A stretch of 64,000 bases of DNA from an uncultured Apibacter sp. (GTDB taxonomy: Bacteria > Bacteroidota > Bacteroidia > Flavobacteriales > Weeksellaceae), in the NCBI GenBank assembly GCA_945280365.1, contig CALYQD010000002.1:248001-312000 (forward strand). The letters are read 5' to 3'. Both the position numbers and the translations under genes were made by a program. The notes beneath the pieces were generated by a model. That model was given only the letters and a program-made list of their open reading frames with translations, was not told the DNA's origin and made no database searches. Positions 7,677-15,953 of this stretch are shown here, piece after piece. How positions within the stretch are numbered: position 1 is the first letter of the stretch; each line of letters opens with the position of its first letter.

Positions 7677-9614
7677 TTAAATTACACGATTTTCAAGTCT
7701 ATGTATTTGTTTAAGAAGTTTATCCAACGTCATAATTTGATTAAATATTTCCAATCTTCTTTCTTCTGATATTTCACCGGAACTTAATTCTTTAGCTAAT
7801 TTTTTATTTATTTCTGAAATTCTTATTGCTTTATATTTAAGAATTACATCTTTTGTATTTTTTGATAAATTTTGTTCTAACGTAGGAACATAAATTTCTT
7901 TAAGTTCCCAATTGTTACTAATTGAGTATTTCTTTAGCAATTTCCCTGCAGCAAATTGAGTGATATCATCTTCTTTTGATTTAACAAAATATTCTCCGGT
8001 TCTTAATTGATTATTTTCTATACCTTCGATTATTTCTAAATAAATTTTATTATAAAAATCTATGGTCAATTGCAAATCATCTTCTTTAAACCTCTGAACT
8101 ATTTCTTCAATTACTGTTGTGGTATAAGGTTCTTCTTCCTCTAAATAACTTATTACTATTTGGTGATCTCCGTATGAAAGAAGCAATTCTAGAATATCTT
8201 CTTCAATTTTATAAGTAAAATCTATCTCTTCTTGTTGAGATTTATCAACGGGTTGCAATACAACTTGCTGCCTTTTATTACTACTGACTCCTGTTTGAGT
8301 ATTTTGTTGGGTTAATTGGGCTAACTCACTAAATAATACTTGCTCTGAAATATCTAATATACGCGAGCATTCTTTTACATAAATCTCTCTTTGAATTAGA
8401 TTTTTAATCAAAGCTATACTTCCAACAATGTCCCTAATTAATCCTGCTTTTTTTATCGGGTCTCCATTGGTTTCTCCTAGTAATATATCGGTTTTAAAGC
8501 GAATAAAATCTTTACTGTTTTCTTTAAAAAATAGTTCTATTTCATCAGCAGTATGTTTTCTCGCGAAGCTGTCCGGGTCTTCTCCATCAGGAAATAATAA
8601 AACCTTAACATTCATCTCTTGTTCAAGAATCATGTCTATGCTTCTAAAAGAAGCTTTTATTCCAGCTTGATCTCCATCGTATAAAATGGTTATATTATTA
8701 GTTAACCTTTTTATTAGTCGTATTTGTTCGACAGTTAGTGAAGTACCTGAAGAGGCTACTACATTTTTAATACCATTCTGATAGAGGGATATCACATCCA
8801 TATAGCCCTCTACTAAAAAACAATTATCTTCTTTAATGATAAAAGACTTTGCATGAAATAATCCATATAGAACCTGACTCTTATGATAAATTTCACTTTC
8901 AGGCGAATTTAAATATTTAGATGCTTTTACGTTATTTTGTAGTATTCGTCCTCCAAAACCTAATACTCTTCCTGAAAAACTATGAATGGGAAAAATTACT
9001 CTTTCTCTAAAACGATCAAAACCTTTGTCTGTTACATCTTTAAATATGGTTAAACCGGATTGTTCTAATATCTCTTTTTTATATCCCTTATTAAATGCGA
9101 ATTGCGTAAAAGCTTCCCATTCCCTAGGGGAATAGCCTAATTGAAATTGTTTAATAATATCATCGCGTATACTTCTTTCTCTAAAATAAGAAATACCTAT
9201 ATTATTGCCTTCTTCGGTTTTCCAAAGTTGATTCTGAAAATATTCATTAGCTACTTCAGATAATTGATATAGGCTTTCTTTATTTAATTGAATTTCTTTT
9301 TGAGTTTCAGTCTGCTCTTTACTATCCTCCTCAATTTCAATATTATATTTTTTTGCCAGGTAACGTAAAGCTTCTGGATACGTGTAATGTTCTTGTTCCA
9401 TGATGAATGTAACCACATTACCTCCTTTTCCGGATGAAAAATCTTTCCAAATCTGTTTTGATGGGGAAACCATAAATGATGGAGTTTTTTCATCTACAAA
9501 TGGGCTCAAACCTTTATAATTACTCCCCGATTTTTTAAGATTTATAAAATCGGAAATTACTTCTTCCACTCTGGCTGTAGAAAAAATCTTATCTATGGTC
9601 TCTTTGGAAATCAT
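7677..9614 (-). CDS. dnaG: DNA primase DnaG with degenerate zinc-binding domain
   Basis: DnaG makes the RNA primers for replication. The 645 residues show an N-terminal CHC2-type domain (about 1-100), a catalytic TOPRIM core with EGYMDVISL and LYDGDQAGIKA, and a helical C-terminal region (from about 430) for helicase contact. All four zinc ligands expected in the CHC2 domain are replaced: the Cys-x2-His pair reads Ser37/Val40 and the Cys-x2-Cys pair reads Asp58/Ser61, while surrounding residues (EKTPSF, SGKGGN) are conserved. I recall the same change in other flavobacterial primases but could not check. The promoter box is almost at the ATG. Confidence 0.96.
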   Translation of the reverse strand: MISKETIDKIFSTARVEEVISDFINLKKSGSNYKGLSPFVDEKTPSFMVSPSKQIWKDFSSGKGGNVVTFIMEQEHYTYPEALRYLAKKYNIEIEEDSKEQTETQKEIQLNKESLYQLSEVANEYFQNQLWKTEEGNNIGISYFRERSIRDDIIKQFQLGYSPREWEAFTQFAFNKGYKKEILEQSGLTIFKDVTDKGFDRFRERVIFPIHSFSGRVLGFGGRILQNNVKASKYLNSPESEIYHKSQVLYGLFHAKSFIIKEDNCFLVEGYMDVISLYQNGIKNVVASSGTSLTVEQIRLIKRLTNNITILYDGDQAGIKASFRSIDMILEQEMNVKVLLFPDGEDPDSFARKHTADEIELFFKENSKDFIRFKTDILLGETNGDPIKKAGLIRDIVGSIALIKNLIQREIYVKECSRILDISEQVLFSELAQLTQQNTQTGVSSNKRQQVVLQPVDKSQQEEIDFTYKIEEDILELLLSYGDHQIVISYLEEEEPYTTTVIEEIVQRFKEDDLQLTIDFYNKIYLEIIEGIENNQLRTGEYFVKSKEDDITQFAAGKLLKKYSISNNWELKEIYVPTLEQNLSKNTKDVILKYKAIRISEINKKLAKELSSGEISEERRLEIFNQIMTLDKLLKQIHRLENRVI

Positions 9615-9619
9615 AAATA

Positions 9620-9627
9620 CAAAAATA
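9620..9627 (-). promoter_or_regulatory. -7 promoter box of dnaG, implying a near-leaderless mRNA
   Basis: The minus strand reads TATTTTTG, matching TAnnTTTG, with the last G only six bases before the A of the dnaG ATG. A start at the usual distance would leave a leader of 0-3 bases. Confidence 0.5.
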
Positions 9628-9910
9628 CGTTAATTTAAATTTATCGTCTGATAAGTTTCTTTACCTAATGCTACAAATTATGTTGACTTTTGTTTTAAAA
9701 ATATTATATTATGATTGATATTTAATACATTAATGGTAATAGTAAAAGGAATATTAAATTTAAAGTTTTTAGATATATATTCATTTTAAGAAGTATTATT
9801 ACTTTATTTTATTAAAGTCAATGGAGTAGTATCTTCTTTTAGTCAAATTTATAGTATTTAGTTATAAATTATTTTTGAATTATTTAATCAAATATTCAGT
9901 TTTCTTATAA

Positions 9911-9944
9911 TAAAAAAGCATCTGAAGAAAAAATCAGATGCTTT
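9911..9944 (-). terminator. Rho-independent terminator of the adaptor gene
   Basis: The 11-bp perfect arms AAAGCATCTGA (9915-9925) and TCAGATGCTTT (9934-9944) enclose an eight-base loop. On the minus strand the stem is followed by a run of T, 25 bases after the stop codon of the adaptor gene. Confidence 0.85.
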
Positions 9945-9968
9945 ACAATTGTTTTTTATATATGATAA

Positions 9969-11081
9969 CTATTTTTTTCTTTCTGATTTATCTTGATCGG
10001 AAGTATTCCAAATTTTTAATTTATCGTTCTTAGAAATACCTTTAACTTGTACATATATTCCGTCAGATAATCCTAATTTAACATATACTTTTTTAAATTT
10101 CCCATCAGACTGTAAAACTTCCAAATAAGGTTTTTCTCCGTCAAATTGCATTAAAGCTTCTCTAATGGCTAAAATATTTTTTCTTTCACTAAGAATTACT
10201 TCTGCATTAGCACTATATCCAGCACGTATAGAAACACCTTCAGGAATTATAATATCTGCTTTGATTTTATATTTTACCGCTCCATTTTCTTCCTTACCTT
10301 GAGGAGAAATAAAAGTTAATCTTCCATTTATATCTTTATCTTGAAGAGCACCGATAATTATTTTAAGTTTCATTCCTTCGTGCATTTTTCCTGCATCAGA
10401 TTCATCAACCTTACCTTCAAAAATCATCTTACTAATATCAGCTATACTTGCAATAGTTGTTCCTGCATTAAAAGTATTAGCTTCGATTACTTGGTCCCCT
10501 ACTTCTACAGGGACTTCCAAAGCCTGTCCATTTGCCGTGGAACGAACTTGGATACTGGCTAAATCTTCTAATCCTGAAGTTATACCCGTTTTAGCAATAT
10601 CATAATCTTTTTGAGCTTGATTTAGATTTTGCTTAGCTATTTTATATTCTGTTTCTGCGCTTTCGAAATCTTGTTTAGAAATAACTCCTTGACCAAACAA
10701 AAGCTTTTGACGATCGAAAACTTTTTTTTGATTAGCTAACTTAATTTCTGCAGAGTTAATATTTTGCATAGCTGTATTAACAGTAGATACCACCGGCACA
10801 ACTTTAATGGTAGCCAATAATTGTCCTACTTTTACTTCATCACCCTCTTTTATATATATTTCTTTTATGATTCCCGAAATATTAGGTTTGATTTCAATCC
10901 TTTCTTTTGGGTTAATTTTACCGGTTGCCACAGCTTTTTGCTGAATAGTCATAATTACCGGAGACTCTGTCTCAAACTTATCATTCGACCGTGTATTGGT
11001 TATTATTACATACCAAATACAATACAATAAAAGTGCAATAAAAGCAATAGATAAAACTATTTTAAGAACTTTATTATTCAT
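9969..11081 (-). CDS. Periplasmic adaptor (MacA/HlyD-like) of an efflux system
   Basis: This protein of about 370 residues is a membrane-fusion adaptor. It has one N-terminal membrane anchor (KVLKIVLSIAFIALLLYCIWYV), a biotinyl-lipoyl-like half-motif (KPNISGIIKEIYIKEGDEVKVGQLLATI), a helical hairpin (about 100-155, TAMQNINSAEIKLANQKKVF and IAKQNLNQAQKDYDIAK), the returning lipoyl half, and beta-barrel and proximal domains. MacA-type adaptors bridge a MacB-like ABC protein to TolC. No such partner is adjacent: it stands alone with its own terminator. A TTG at 11096 would add five residues, but the ATG at 11081 is preferred. Confidence 0.88.
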   Translation of the reverse strand: MNNKVLKIVLSIAFIALLLYCIWYVIITNTRSNDKFETESPVIMTIQQKAVATGKINPKERIEIKPNISGIIKEIYIKEGDEVKVGQLLATIKVVPVVSTVNTAMQNINSAEIKLANQKKVFDRQKLLFGQGVISKQDFESAETEYKIAKQNLNQAQKDYDIAKTGITSGLEDLASIQVRSTANGQALEVPVEVGDQVIEANTFNAGTTIASIADISKMIFEGKVDESDAGKMHEGMKLKIIIGALQDKDINGRLTFISPQGKEENGAVKYKIKADIIIPEGVSIRAGYSANAEVILSERKNILAIREALMQFDGEKPYLEVLQSDGKFKKVYVKLGLSDGIYVQVKGISKNDKLKIWNTSDQDKSERKK

Positions 11082-11266
11082 GATAACTAATTTCAATTAT
11101 ATTTGTATAATAATCTCAAAATTTGTTACGTAAAAAATAACTTTTTTAAGTTTTTTTCTACTTTACTTATTTTAGTTGTAAATATAGGATTCTTTTTTTA
11201 TTTATCTCACATAATATCAGCAACAAACATTTATAGCAATCTAGATTCGGATAATTTTTTCTTTTA

Positions 11267-11274
11267 TATATTTG
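11267..11274 (+). promoter_or_regulatory. -7 promoter box of recQ
   Basis: TATATTTG matches TAnnTTTG, 28 bases before the recQ ATG. No clear -33 TTTG is present. Confidence 0.45.
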
Positions 11275-11302
11275 TTGTTTGAAAATACATCCCTTATTTT
11301 AA

Positions 11303-13183
11303 ATGGACCCTTCATTACCAAATAAAATTCTTGAATCTTATTGGGGATATAAAGAATTCAGACCTCTTCAAAAAGAAATAATTCTTACAATTTTAGAAGC
11401 TACCGACACGGTTGCTCTACTACCTACAGGGGCAGGCAAATCAGTTTGTTACCAAATACCTTCCATTATAGCCCGGGGTACTTGCATTGTAATATCTCCC
11501 TTACTTGCTCTCATTAAAGATCAAGTTAGTTTATTAAAAAAGAAAATGATTCCAGCTGAATTTATTTCTTCCGAACAAACTCCTGATCAACAAATTTCAG
11601 TATTTAATAAATTAAGAAATAATGAATTAAAATTACTATATGTTTCCCCGGAGAGACTATTAAATAAAACATTTTTAGAAATCAGTAAAGACATTGAAAT
11701 ATCCTTTATCGCCGTAGACGAGGCACATTGTATCTCTGAATGGGGAAATGATTTTCGTCCGTCTTACCAACAAATTAAAAAATTTAGGGAACATATCGGA
11801 TATCATATTCCATGCATGGCATTAACAGCTACTGCAACGCACAAGGTTCTTTCAGAAATAATAAAAAAGCTGGACTTAACTAATGCTCAAGTTTTTAAAA
11901 AATCATTTAAAAGAGAGAATCTTTCTTTACAAGTCATGAACATACATGATAAATTAGGACAGATTGAAAGAATATTACATCGTTATAAAGGATCAGGAAT
12001 AATTTATTGCAGAACAAGAAATGAAACTAAAAATGTATATGAAACTTTAAAAAGAAAAGGGTTTGATGTTGACTTTTTCCATGCAGGTTTGCCTGCTTAT
12101 GAAAAGATAAAAAAACAAAGGGAATGGACGGATAGTGACAGTAAAGTTCTAATTTCAACTAATGCATTTGGAATGGGTATCGATAAGGAAAATGTACGTG
12201 TTATTATTCATCTTTCCCCTCCATATTCCTTAGAAAATTATTATCAAGAAGTAGGACGTGCAGGGAGAGACGGACATTTATCACATACTTTTTTGTTATG
12301 GAATGAGCAAGAGCTTTCAGATATTTATTCTTCATTAACCCAAACTATTTCTTCTAAATCTGAATACAGCAAAATTTTACGTTATTTATTTTCAATGTTT
12401 AGCATTGTACCCAATGAATTACCTGAAAATATTTTTGATTTTGATTTAAATCTATTTCAACAGCGTACCCAAATAAGCAAAAATAAAATCATCCCTATAT
12501 TAGAATTTCTTCATAATAGCTCTATACTCCAGTGGAAATTTGAACCATCGGAAAGTCTGTTAAAAATAAATTTTCCCATTGAAAGATTAGATACAAATTT
12601 TTATGGTAAAGATTCTATTATATTGGAAAAAATAGCAAGAAAAATAACCGGCGTTTTTTCGTATCAAATTAAATTTGATGAAAAAAAATTAGCTGAAAGT
12701 CTTTTAATTCCTACTCATGACTTACATTCTATGCTAGTAAAATATAATCAAACGGGAGATATTTCCTATATAGATGGCAATAAACAAAAAATTCTTTTTC
12801 TTGAACCGAGAAATGATCAAATATTTTTAGGCAAATATTGGGATAAGTTTCAAGCAATCCAACAGAATAAATTAGTAAAATACAAGGAGCTGGAATTTTT
12901 TATAAAAAATAAAAAATATTGTAGAATGAGACTAATTCTGGGATATTTTAACGAAAAATCAAACCAGTCTTGTGATAAGTGTGATGTTTGTTGTGAATCT
13001 AAAATTGAAGGAGATTCTTACTTACTAGAGATTCTTAATTTTATAAAAAAAGAGCCTAGAAGTAGAGAGGACATTTATGCAGAATTTCAAAATATACCTT
13101 TTGAAAAAATTCATGAATATTTACAAGAATTGATTTCAGAGAATAGAATTAAAGCATTAAATTTCAATACTTATTCTATTTAA
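11303..13183 (+). CDS. recQ: ATP-dependent DNA helicase RecQ
   Basis: RecQ is a 3'-5' superfamily 2 helicase acting in recombination and repair. The 626 residues show motif 0 (YWGYKEFRPLQKEII), Walker A (LLPTGAGKSVCYQIP, about 40-54), DEAH box with aromatic loop (AVDEAHCISEWGNDFRPSY), helicase C domain ending in the Q..GRAGRDG motif VI, and a zinc-binding region near the C-terminus (CRMRLILGYF, SCDKCDVCC). No HRDC domain is apparent, so this is a short RecQ form. It is followed 53 bases later by ung on the same strand. Confidence 0.96.
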   Translation: MDPSLPNKILESYWGYKEFRPLQKEIILTILEATDTVALLPTGAGKSVCYQIPSIIARGTCIVISPLLALIKDQVSLLKKKMIPAEFISSEQTPDQQISVFNKLRNNELKLLYVSPERLLNKTFLEISKDIEISFIAVDEAHCISEWGNDFRPSYQQIKKFREHIGYHIPCMALTATATHKVLSEIIKKLDLTNAQVFKKSFKRENLSLQVMNIHDKLGQIERILHRYKGSGIIYCRTRNETKNVYETLKRKGFDVDFFHAGLPAYEKIKKQREWTDSDSKVLISTNAFGMGIDKENVRVIIHLSPPYSLENYYQEVGRAGRDGHLSHTFLLWNEQELSDIYSSLTQTISSKSEYSKILRYLFSMFSIVPNELPENIFDFDLNLFQQRTQISKNKIIPILEFLHNSSILQWKFEPSESLLKINFPIERLDTNFYGKDSIILEKIARKITGVFSYQIKFDEKKLAESLLIPTHDLHSMLVKYNQTGDISYIDGNKQKILFLEPRNDQIFLGKYWDKFQAIQQNKLVKYKELEFFIKNKKYCRMRLILGYFNEKSNQSCDKCDVCCESKIEGDSYLLEILNFIKKEPRSREDIYAEFQNIPFEKIHEYLQELISENRIKALNFNTYSI

Positions 13184-13236
13184 TTCACATCAAAAGTTTA
13201 GAAAATTTCTCTTATTTATTTTTTACCTTTACTGGT

Positions 13237-13896
13237 ATGAATATAGATATTGAACCATCCTGGAAAAATTTATTACAATCGGAATTTGAAAAACCCTATT
13301 TTTCTTCTTTAATAAATTTTGTAAAGCAGGAATATAAAGAACATACCTGTTATCCTAAAGGGAAAAATATTTTTAAAGCTTTTGAATTAACTCCATTCGA
13401 CCGGGTTAAAGTAGTATTGTTAGGTCAAGATCCTTATCATGGAGAGGGACAAGCTATGGGATTATGTTTTTCTGTACCAGATGGAATTGTTTATCCTCCT
13501 TCTCTTAGAAATATTATTACCGAATTAAAGAATGATACCGGAGTAGAATTAAAATCGGGCGATTTAACTCCATGGGCAAAACAAGGAGTGTTTTTGCTAA
13601 ACGCAACTCTTACTGTGCGGGCTCACCAAGCCGGTTCTCATCAAAAAAAAGGATGGGAAACCTTTACTGACTCAGTGATTCATAAAATATCTTCAGAAAA
13701 AGAGCATGTTGTTTTTATATTATGGGGAAGCTATGCACAACAAAAAATTGATTTAATTGATACTCACAAACATTGTATTATAAAATCAGTTCATCCTTCT
13801 CCTTTATCTGCACATAGAGGTTTTTTCGGCTCAAGACCTTTTAATCGTACGAATGAATATTTAGTTTCAAAAAAAATAAAACCTATTCAGTGGTAA
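13237..13896 (+). CDS. ung: Uracil-DNA glycosylase
   Basis: Family 1 uracil-DNA glycosylase removes uracil from DNA to start base-excision repair. The 219-residue sequence has the water-activating loop GQDPYHGEGQAMGLCFSVP with catalytic Asp65, the uracil-binding GVFLLNATLTVR segment, and the Leu-intercalation loop HPSPLSAHRGFFG with His186. Length and motifs are complete. It follows recQ on the same strand. The stop codon lies in the loop of a terminator hairpin (13880-13909). Confidence 0.98.
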   Translation: MNIDIEPSWKNLLQSEFEKPYFSSLINFVKQEYKEHTCYPKGKNIFKAFELTPFDRVKVVLLGQDPYHGEGQAMGLCFSVPDGIVYPPSLRNIITELKNDTGVELKSGDLTPWAKQGVFLLNATLTVRAHQAGSHQKKGWETFTDSVIHKISSEKEHVVFILWGSYAQQKIDLIDTHKHCIIKSVHPSPLSAHRGFFGSRPFNRTNEYLVSKKIKPIQW

Positions 13897-13920
13897 TACT
13901 GAATAGGTTCTTTATTTTAT
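13880..13920. terminator. Bidirectional terminator between ung and the repeat-protein gene
   Basis: AACCTATTCAG (13880-13890) and CTGAATAGGTT (13899-13909) form an 11-bp perfect stem; the ung TAA lies in its loop. T-rich tracts follow on both strands, so it can end both converging transcripts. Confidence 0.85.
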
Positions 13921-13943
13921 TGGAATAAATATATTTTATTCAA

Positions 13944-15212
13944 TTATTTTTTAAGTTCTTTTTCTAATTCTCTCATTAATTTCCTTTCATTTTTCTTGTA
14001 CAATTTTTTCTCCTTCCTAGTCATATCTTCATAATTTTTTTCAAAAAAATCAGAAGTATCCCCTACTTCTTCACCTATAACCTGTATTTGTTCAATTCCA
14101 TCTTCTCCAATAGTTGAAATTATTTTTTTATCCTCTTCCACTTCTACATTATCTTCTTTTCCTTCATTAGGTATAGAAACTTCAATTTTTTCATCTCTTT
14201 CAATTTGCGGAGCAGGTCGGACAATTGATTCTATCTCTATCGTTTTTTCTTCAGTTCGCGGAGCAGGATTAACAATTGGTTCCATTTCTACTGCTTTTTC
14301 TTCAATTTGAGGAGCAGGGCGAACAATTGATTTTATCTCTATCGTTTTTTCTTCAGTTCGCGGAGTAGGATTAACAATTGGTTCTATTTCTACTGTCTTT
14401 TCTTCAATTTGAGGAGCAGGACTAACAATTGGTTCTACTTTTACCGTTTTTTCCTCAATTTGAGGAGCAGGACTAACAATTGGTTCTATTTCTATCGTTT
14501 TTTCTTCAATTTGAGGAGCAGGACTAACAATTGGTTCTACTTCTACCGTTTTTTCTTCAATTTGAGGAGCAGGACTAGAAATTTCCTCTATTATTTCTTC
14601 TGATCCGAAAGCTTCATTTGAATTTTTTTGTTCTTGATTTATTTTAACCTCCGGAGCAGATAAAAATTCCTTCGATTTATCTTCAACTACATTAGCTTCC
14701 TCTATTTGAATTTCTATTTCTTTTTCCGGCGAAACAACTTCTTGTTTTTCTTCAACAATTTCTTCCGGAACCTCATTTACAACAGTTGAAGCTTCATTTA
14801 CTTCAGTTAATTTTTCTGGTTTCTTTTCTTCTCTTTTATTTATTACAGGCATTTCCTCTGCTTTCGGCAAAGTAGAAACTTCTCTTTCTAATTCGGTTTT
14901 TACGATTGTTCCATCAATCAATTTCCAATATCTGTTTCCAGCTTCATCTTGTACAATTACCACTTCATTTGGTGAAGTAAACGTTGGGACTACCGATTTT
15001 TTAGTCTTTATTATATTAATTTTTTCATCTTTTCCATACGCAAATGCATAGCCATTACTTGTACTTCCCTCCAATGAACCCCTATAAACTAAGATATTTT
15101 CTCCATCTTGCTTAAAATAAACATCTTGTTCAGATGTTTCTTTTACTTTTCCTCTTTGAGCGTATGCTGAAAGCGTAAGTAGTAGAAGAAAAACAGTATA
15201 ATTTTTTTTCAT
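13944..15212 (-). CDS. Secreted acidic protein with 17-residue tandem repeats
   Basis: I do not recognise a named family. The 422-residue protein starts with a signal peptide (MKKNYTVFLLLLTLSAYAQ), then a compact domain (about 20-108) with YFKQDGENILVYRGSLEG and RYWKLIDGTIVKTE, then a long Glu/Pro/Val-rich region. Residues 213-331 hold seven 17-residue repeats of the form xPAPQIEEKTVEIEPIV plus a partial eighth. The C-terminus is basic (about 398-422, MTRKEKKLYKKNERKLMREL). It is probably periplasmic or envelope-spanning, with the repeat acting as an extended spacer; that role is inference. It lies 125 bases after lptC on the same strand. Confidence 0.75.
   Translation of the reverse strand: MKKNYTVFLLLLTLSAYAQRGKVKETSEQDVYFKQDGENILVYRGSLEGSTSNGYAFAYGKDEKINIIKTKKSVVPTFTSPNEVVIVQDEAGNRYWKLIDGTIVKTELEREVSTLPKAEEMPVINKREEKKPEKLTEVNEASTVVNEVPEEIVEEKQEVVSPEKEIEIQIEEANVVEDKSKEFLSAPEVKINQEQKNSNEAFGSEEIIEEISSPAPQIEEKTVEVEPIVSPAPQIEEKTIEIEPIVSPAPQIEEKTVKVEPIVSPAPQIEEKTVEIEPIVNPTPRTEEKTIEIKSIVRPAPQIEEKAVEMEPIVNPAPRTEEKTIEIESIVRPAPQIERDEKIEVSIPNEGKEDNVEVEEDKKIISTIGEDGIEQIQVIGEEVGDTSDFFEKNYEDMTRKEKKLYKKNERKLMRELEKELKK
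14220..14576 (-). repeat. 51-bp in-frame tandem repeats, seven copies
   Basis: Seven 51-bp units encode the 17-residue repeats of the preceding feature; a degenerate partial unit continues to about 14178. The last units alternate PQIEEK and PRTEEK versions, implying a duplicated 102-bp higher-order unit. The copies differ at scattered bases. Confidence 0.9.
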
Positions 15213-15337
15213 TGTTGTTTACTTATTTTAATTAAAAAATATAAATTTTTCAAGTTACTAATATACATCTTTATTTAATAATTACATATTTTTTTATTTA
15301 TCAAGGTCATTTATATTATTTTTTTTTGAAATAAAAA

Positions 15338-15919
15338 TTATTTACTATTTGTTTTTAAATCATCGTTATAAGGCAATGTACCTTTATTTTTTTTCAACTT
15401 AAAATTCTTAAAATCCTCAGATGATTCGATTCCATTAAACGAAATATTGGTAGTAATTCCGTCTGCTCTATAAATTTTTACTGTATCATTAGAAAAAATT
15501 TTCCTTTCTTTCTTATTCCAAAATATCTCATTGGTTTTTAAGGTATCCTTATCCGAGTTAATGATCACTACATTCTTACGAGCCTCATACCAACCCGTAG
15601 ATTCAATTATTTTAGCATAATCAGCCTTTAAATGTCCGGGATCTTTATCTTTTTGATAAAAATCCAGATCCAGCCCTTTAGGAAAAACAGTATAGGGAGT
15701 TGGAACAAATTCATATTCCTCCATAAGGGGAGCTCTTAATTTAATAACTGCATAAATTGAATCAGTCAATGTTATCGTAGCATTATATATTTTTCTTGAA
15801 GCAAAATTTGTATTTTTCCCCCCTCTATTTTCTCCTTTTTCATCTGAACAAGAGGCATAAATAAATATAAAAATGATTAGAAATATCCAGTTCTTTATAT
15901 CTTTAATTTTTAGTACCAT
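15338..15919 (-). CDS. lptC: LPS export periplasmic protein LptC
   Basis: LptC links the inner-membrane LptBFG complex to the periplasmic LptA bridge in lipopolysaccharide export. The 193-residue protein has an N-terminal hydrophobic anchor ending in a lipobox-like YASC sequence (about residues 20-24), then the LptC/YrbK-like fold with LMEEYEFVPTPYTVFPKGLDLDFY and strands such as DTLKTNEIFWNKKERKIFSND and FNGIESSEDFKNFKLKK. The version with a Cys lipobox is common in Bacteroidota. It follows an outer-membrane protein gene by 34 bases, a pairing often seen in this phylum. Confidence 0.87.
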   Translation of the reverse strand: MVLKIKDIKNWIFLIIFIFIYASCSDEKGENRGGKNTNFASRKIYNATITLTDSIYAVIKLRAPLMEEYEFVPTPYTVFPKGLDLDFYQKDKDPGHLKADYAKIIESTGWYEARKNVVIINSDKDTLKTNEIFWNKKERKIFSNDTVKIYRADGITTNISFNGIESSEDFKNFKLKKNKGTLPYNDDLKTNSK

Positions 15920-15953
15920 AAATAGATGAAAGGAATATTAAATTTGAAAAATT

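Larger units (their letters stand above)
9615..9968. other. Intergenic region between dnaG and the adaptor gene
   Basis: Apart from the dnaG promoter box and the terminator at 9911-9944, I see no gene, RNA fold or repeat in these 354 AT-rich bases. Confidence 0.5.

Noticed and set aside
14409..14603. Plus-strand frame made of repeated RSRTNNWFYFYRF units
   Set aside because: It is the mirror of the 51-bp repeat in the real minus-strand gene; repeats keep the opposite frame open.
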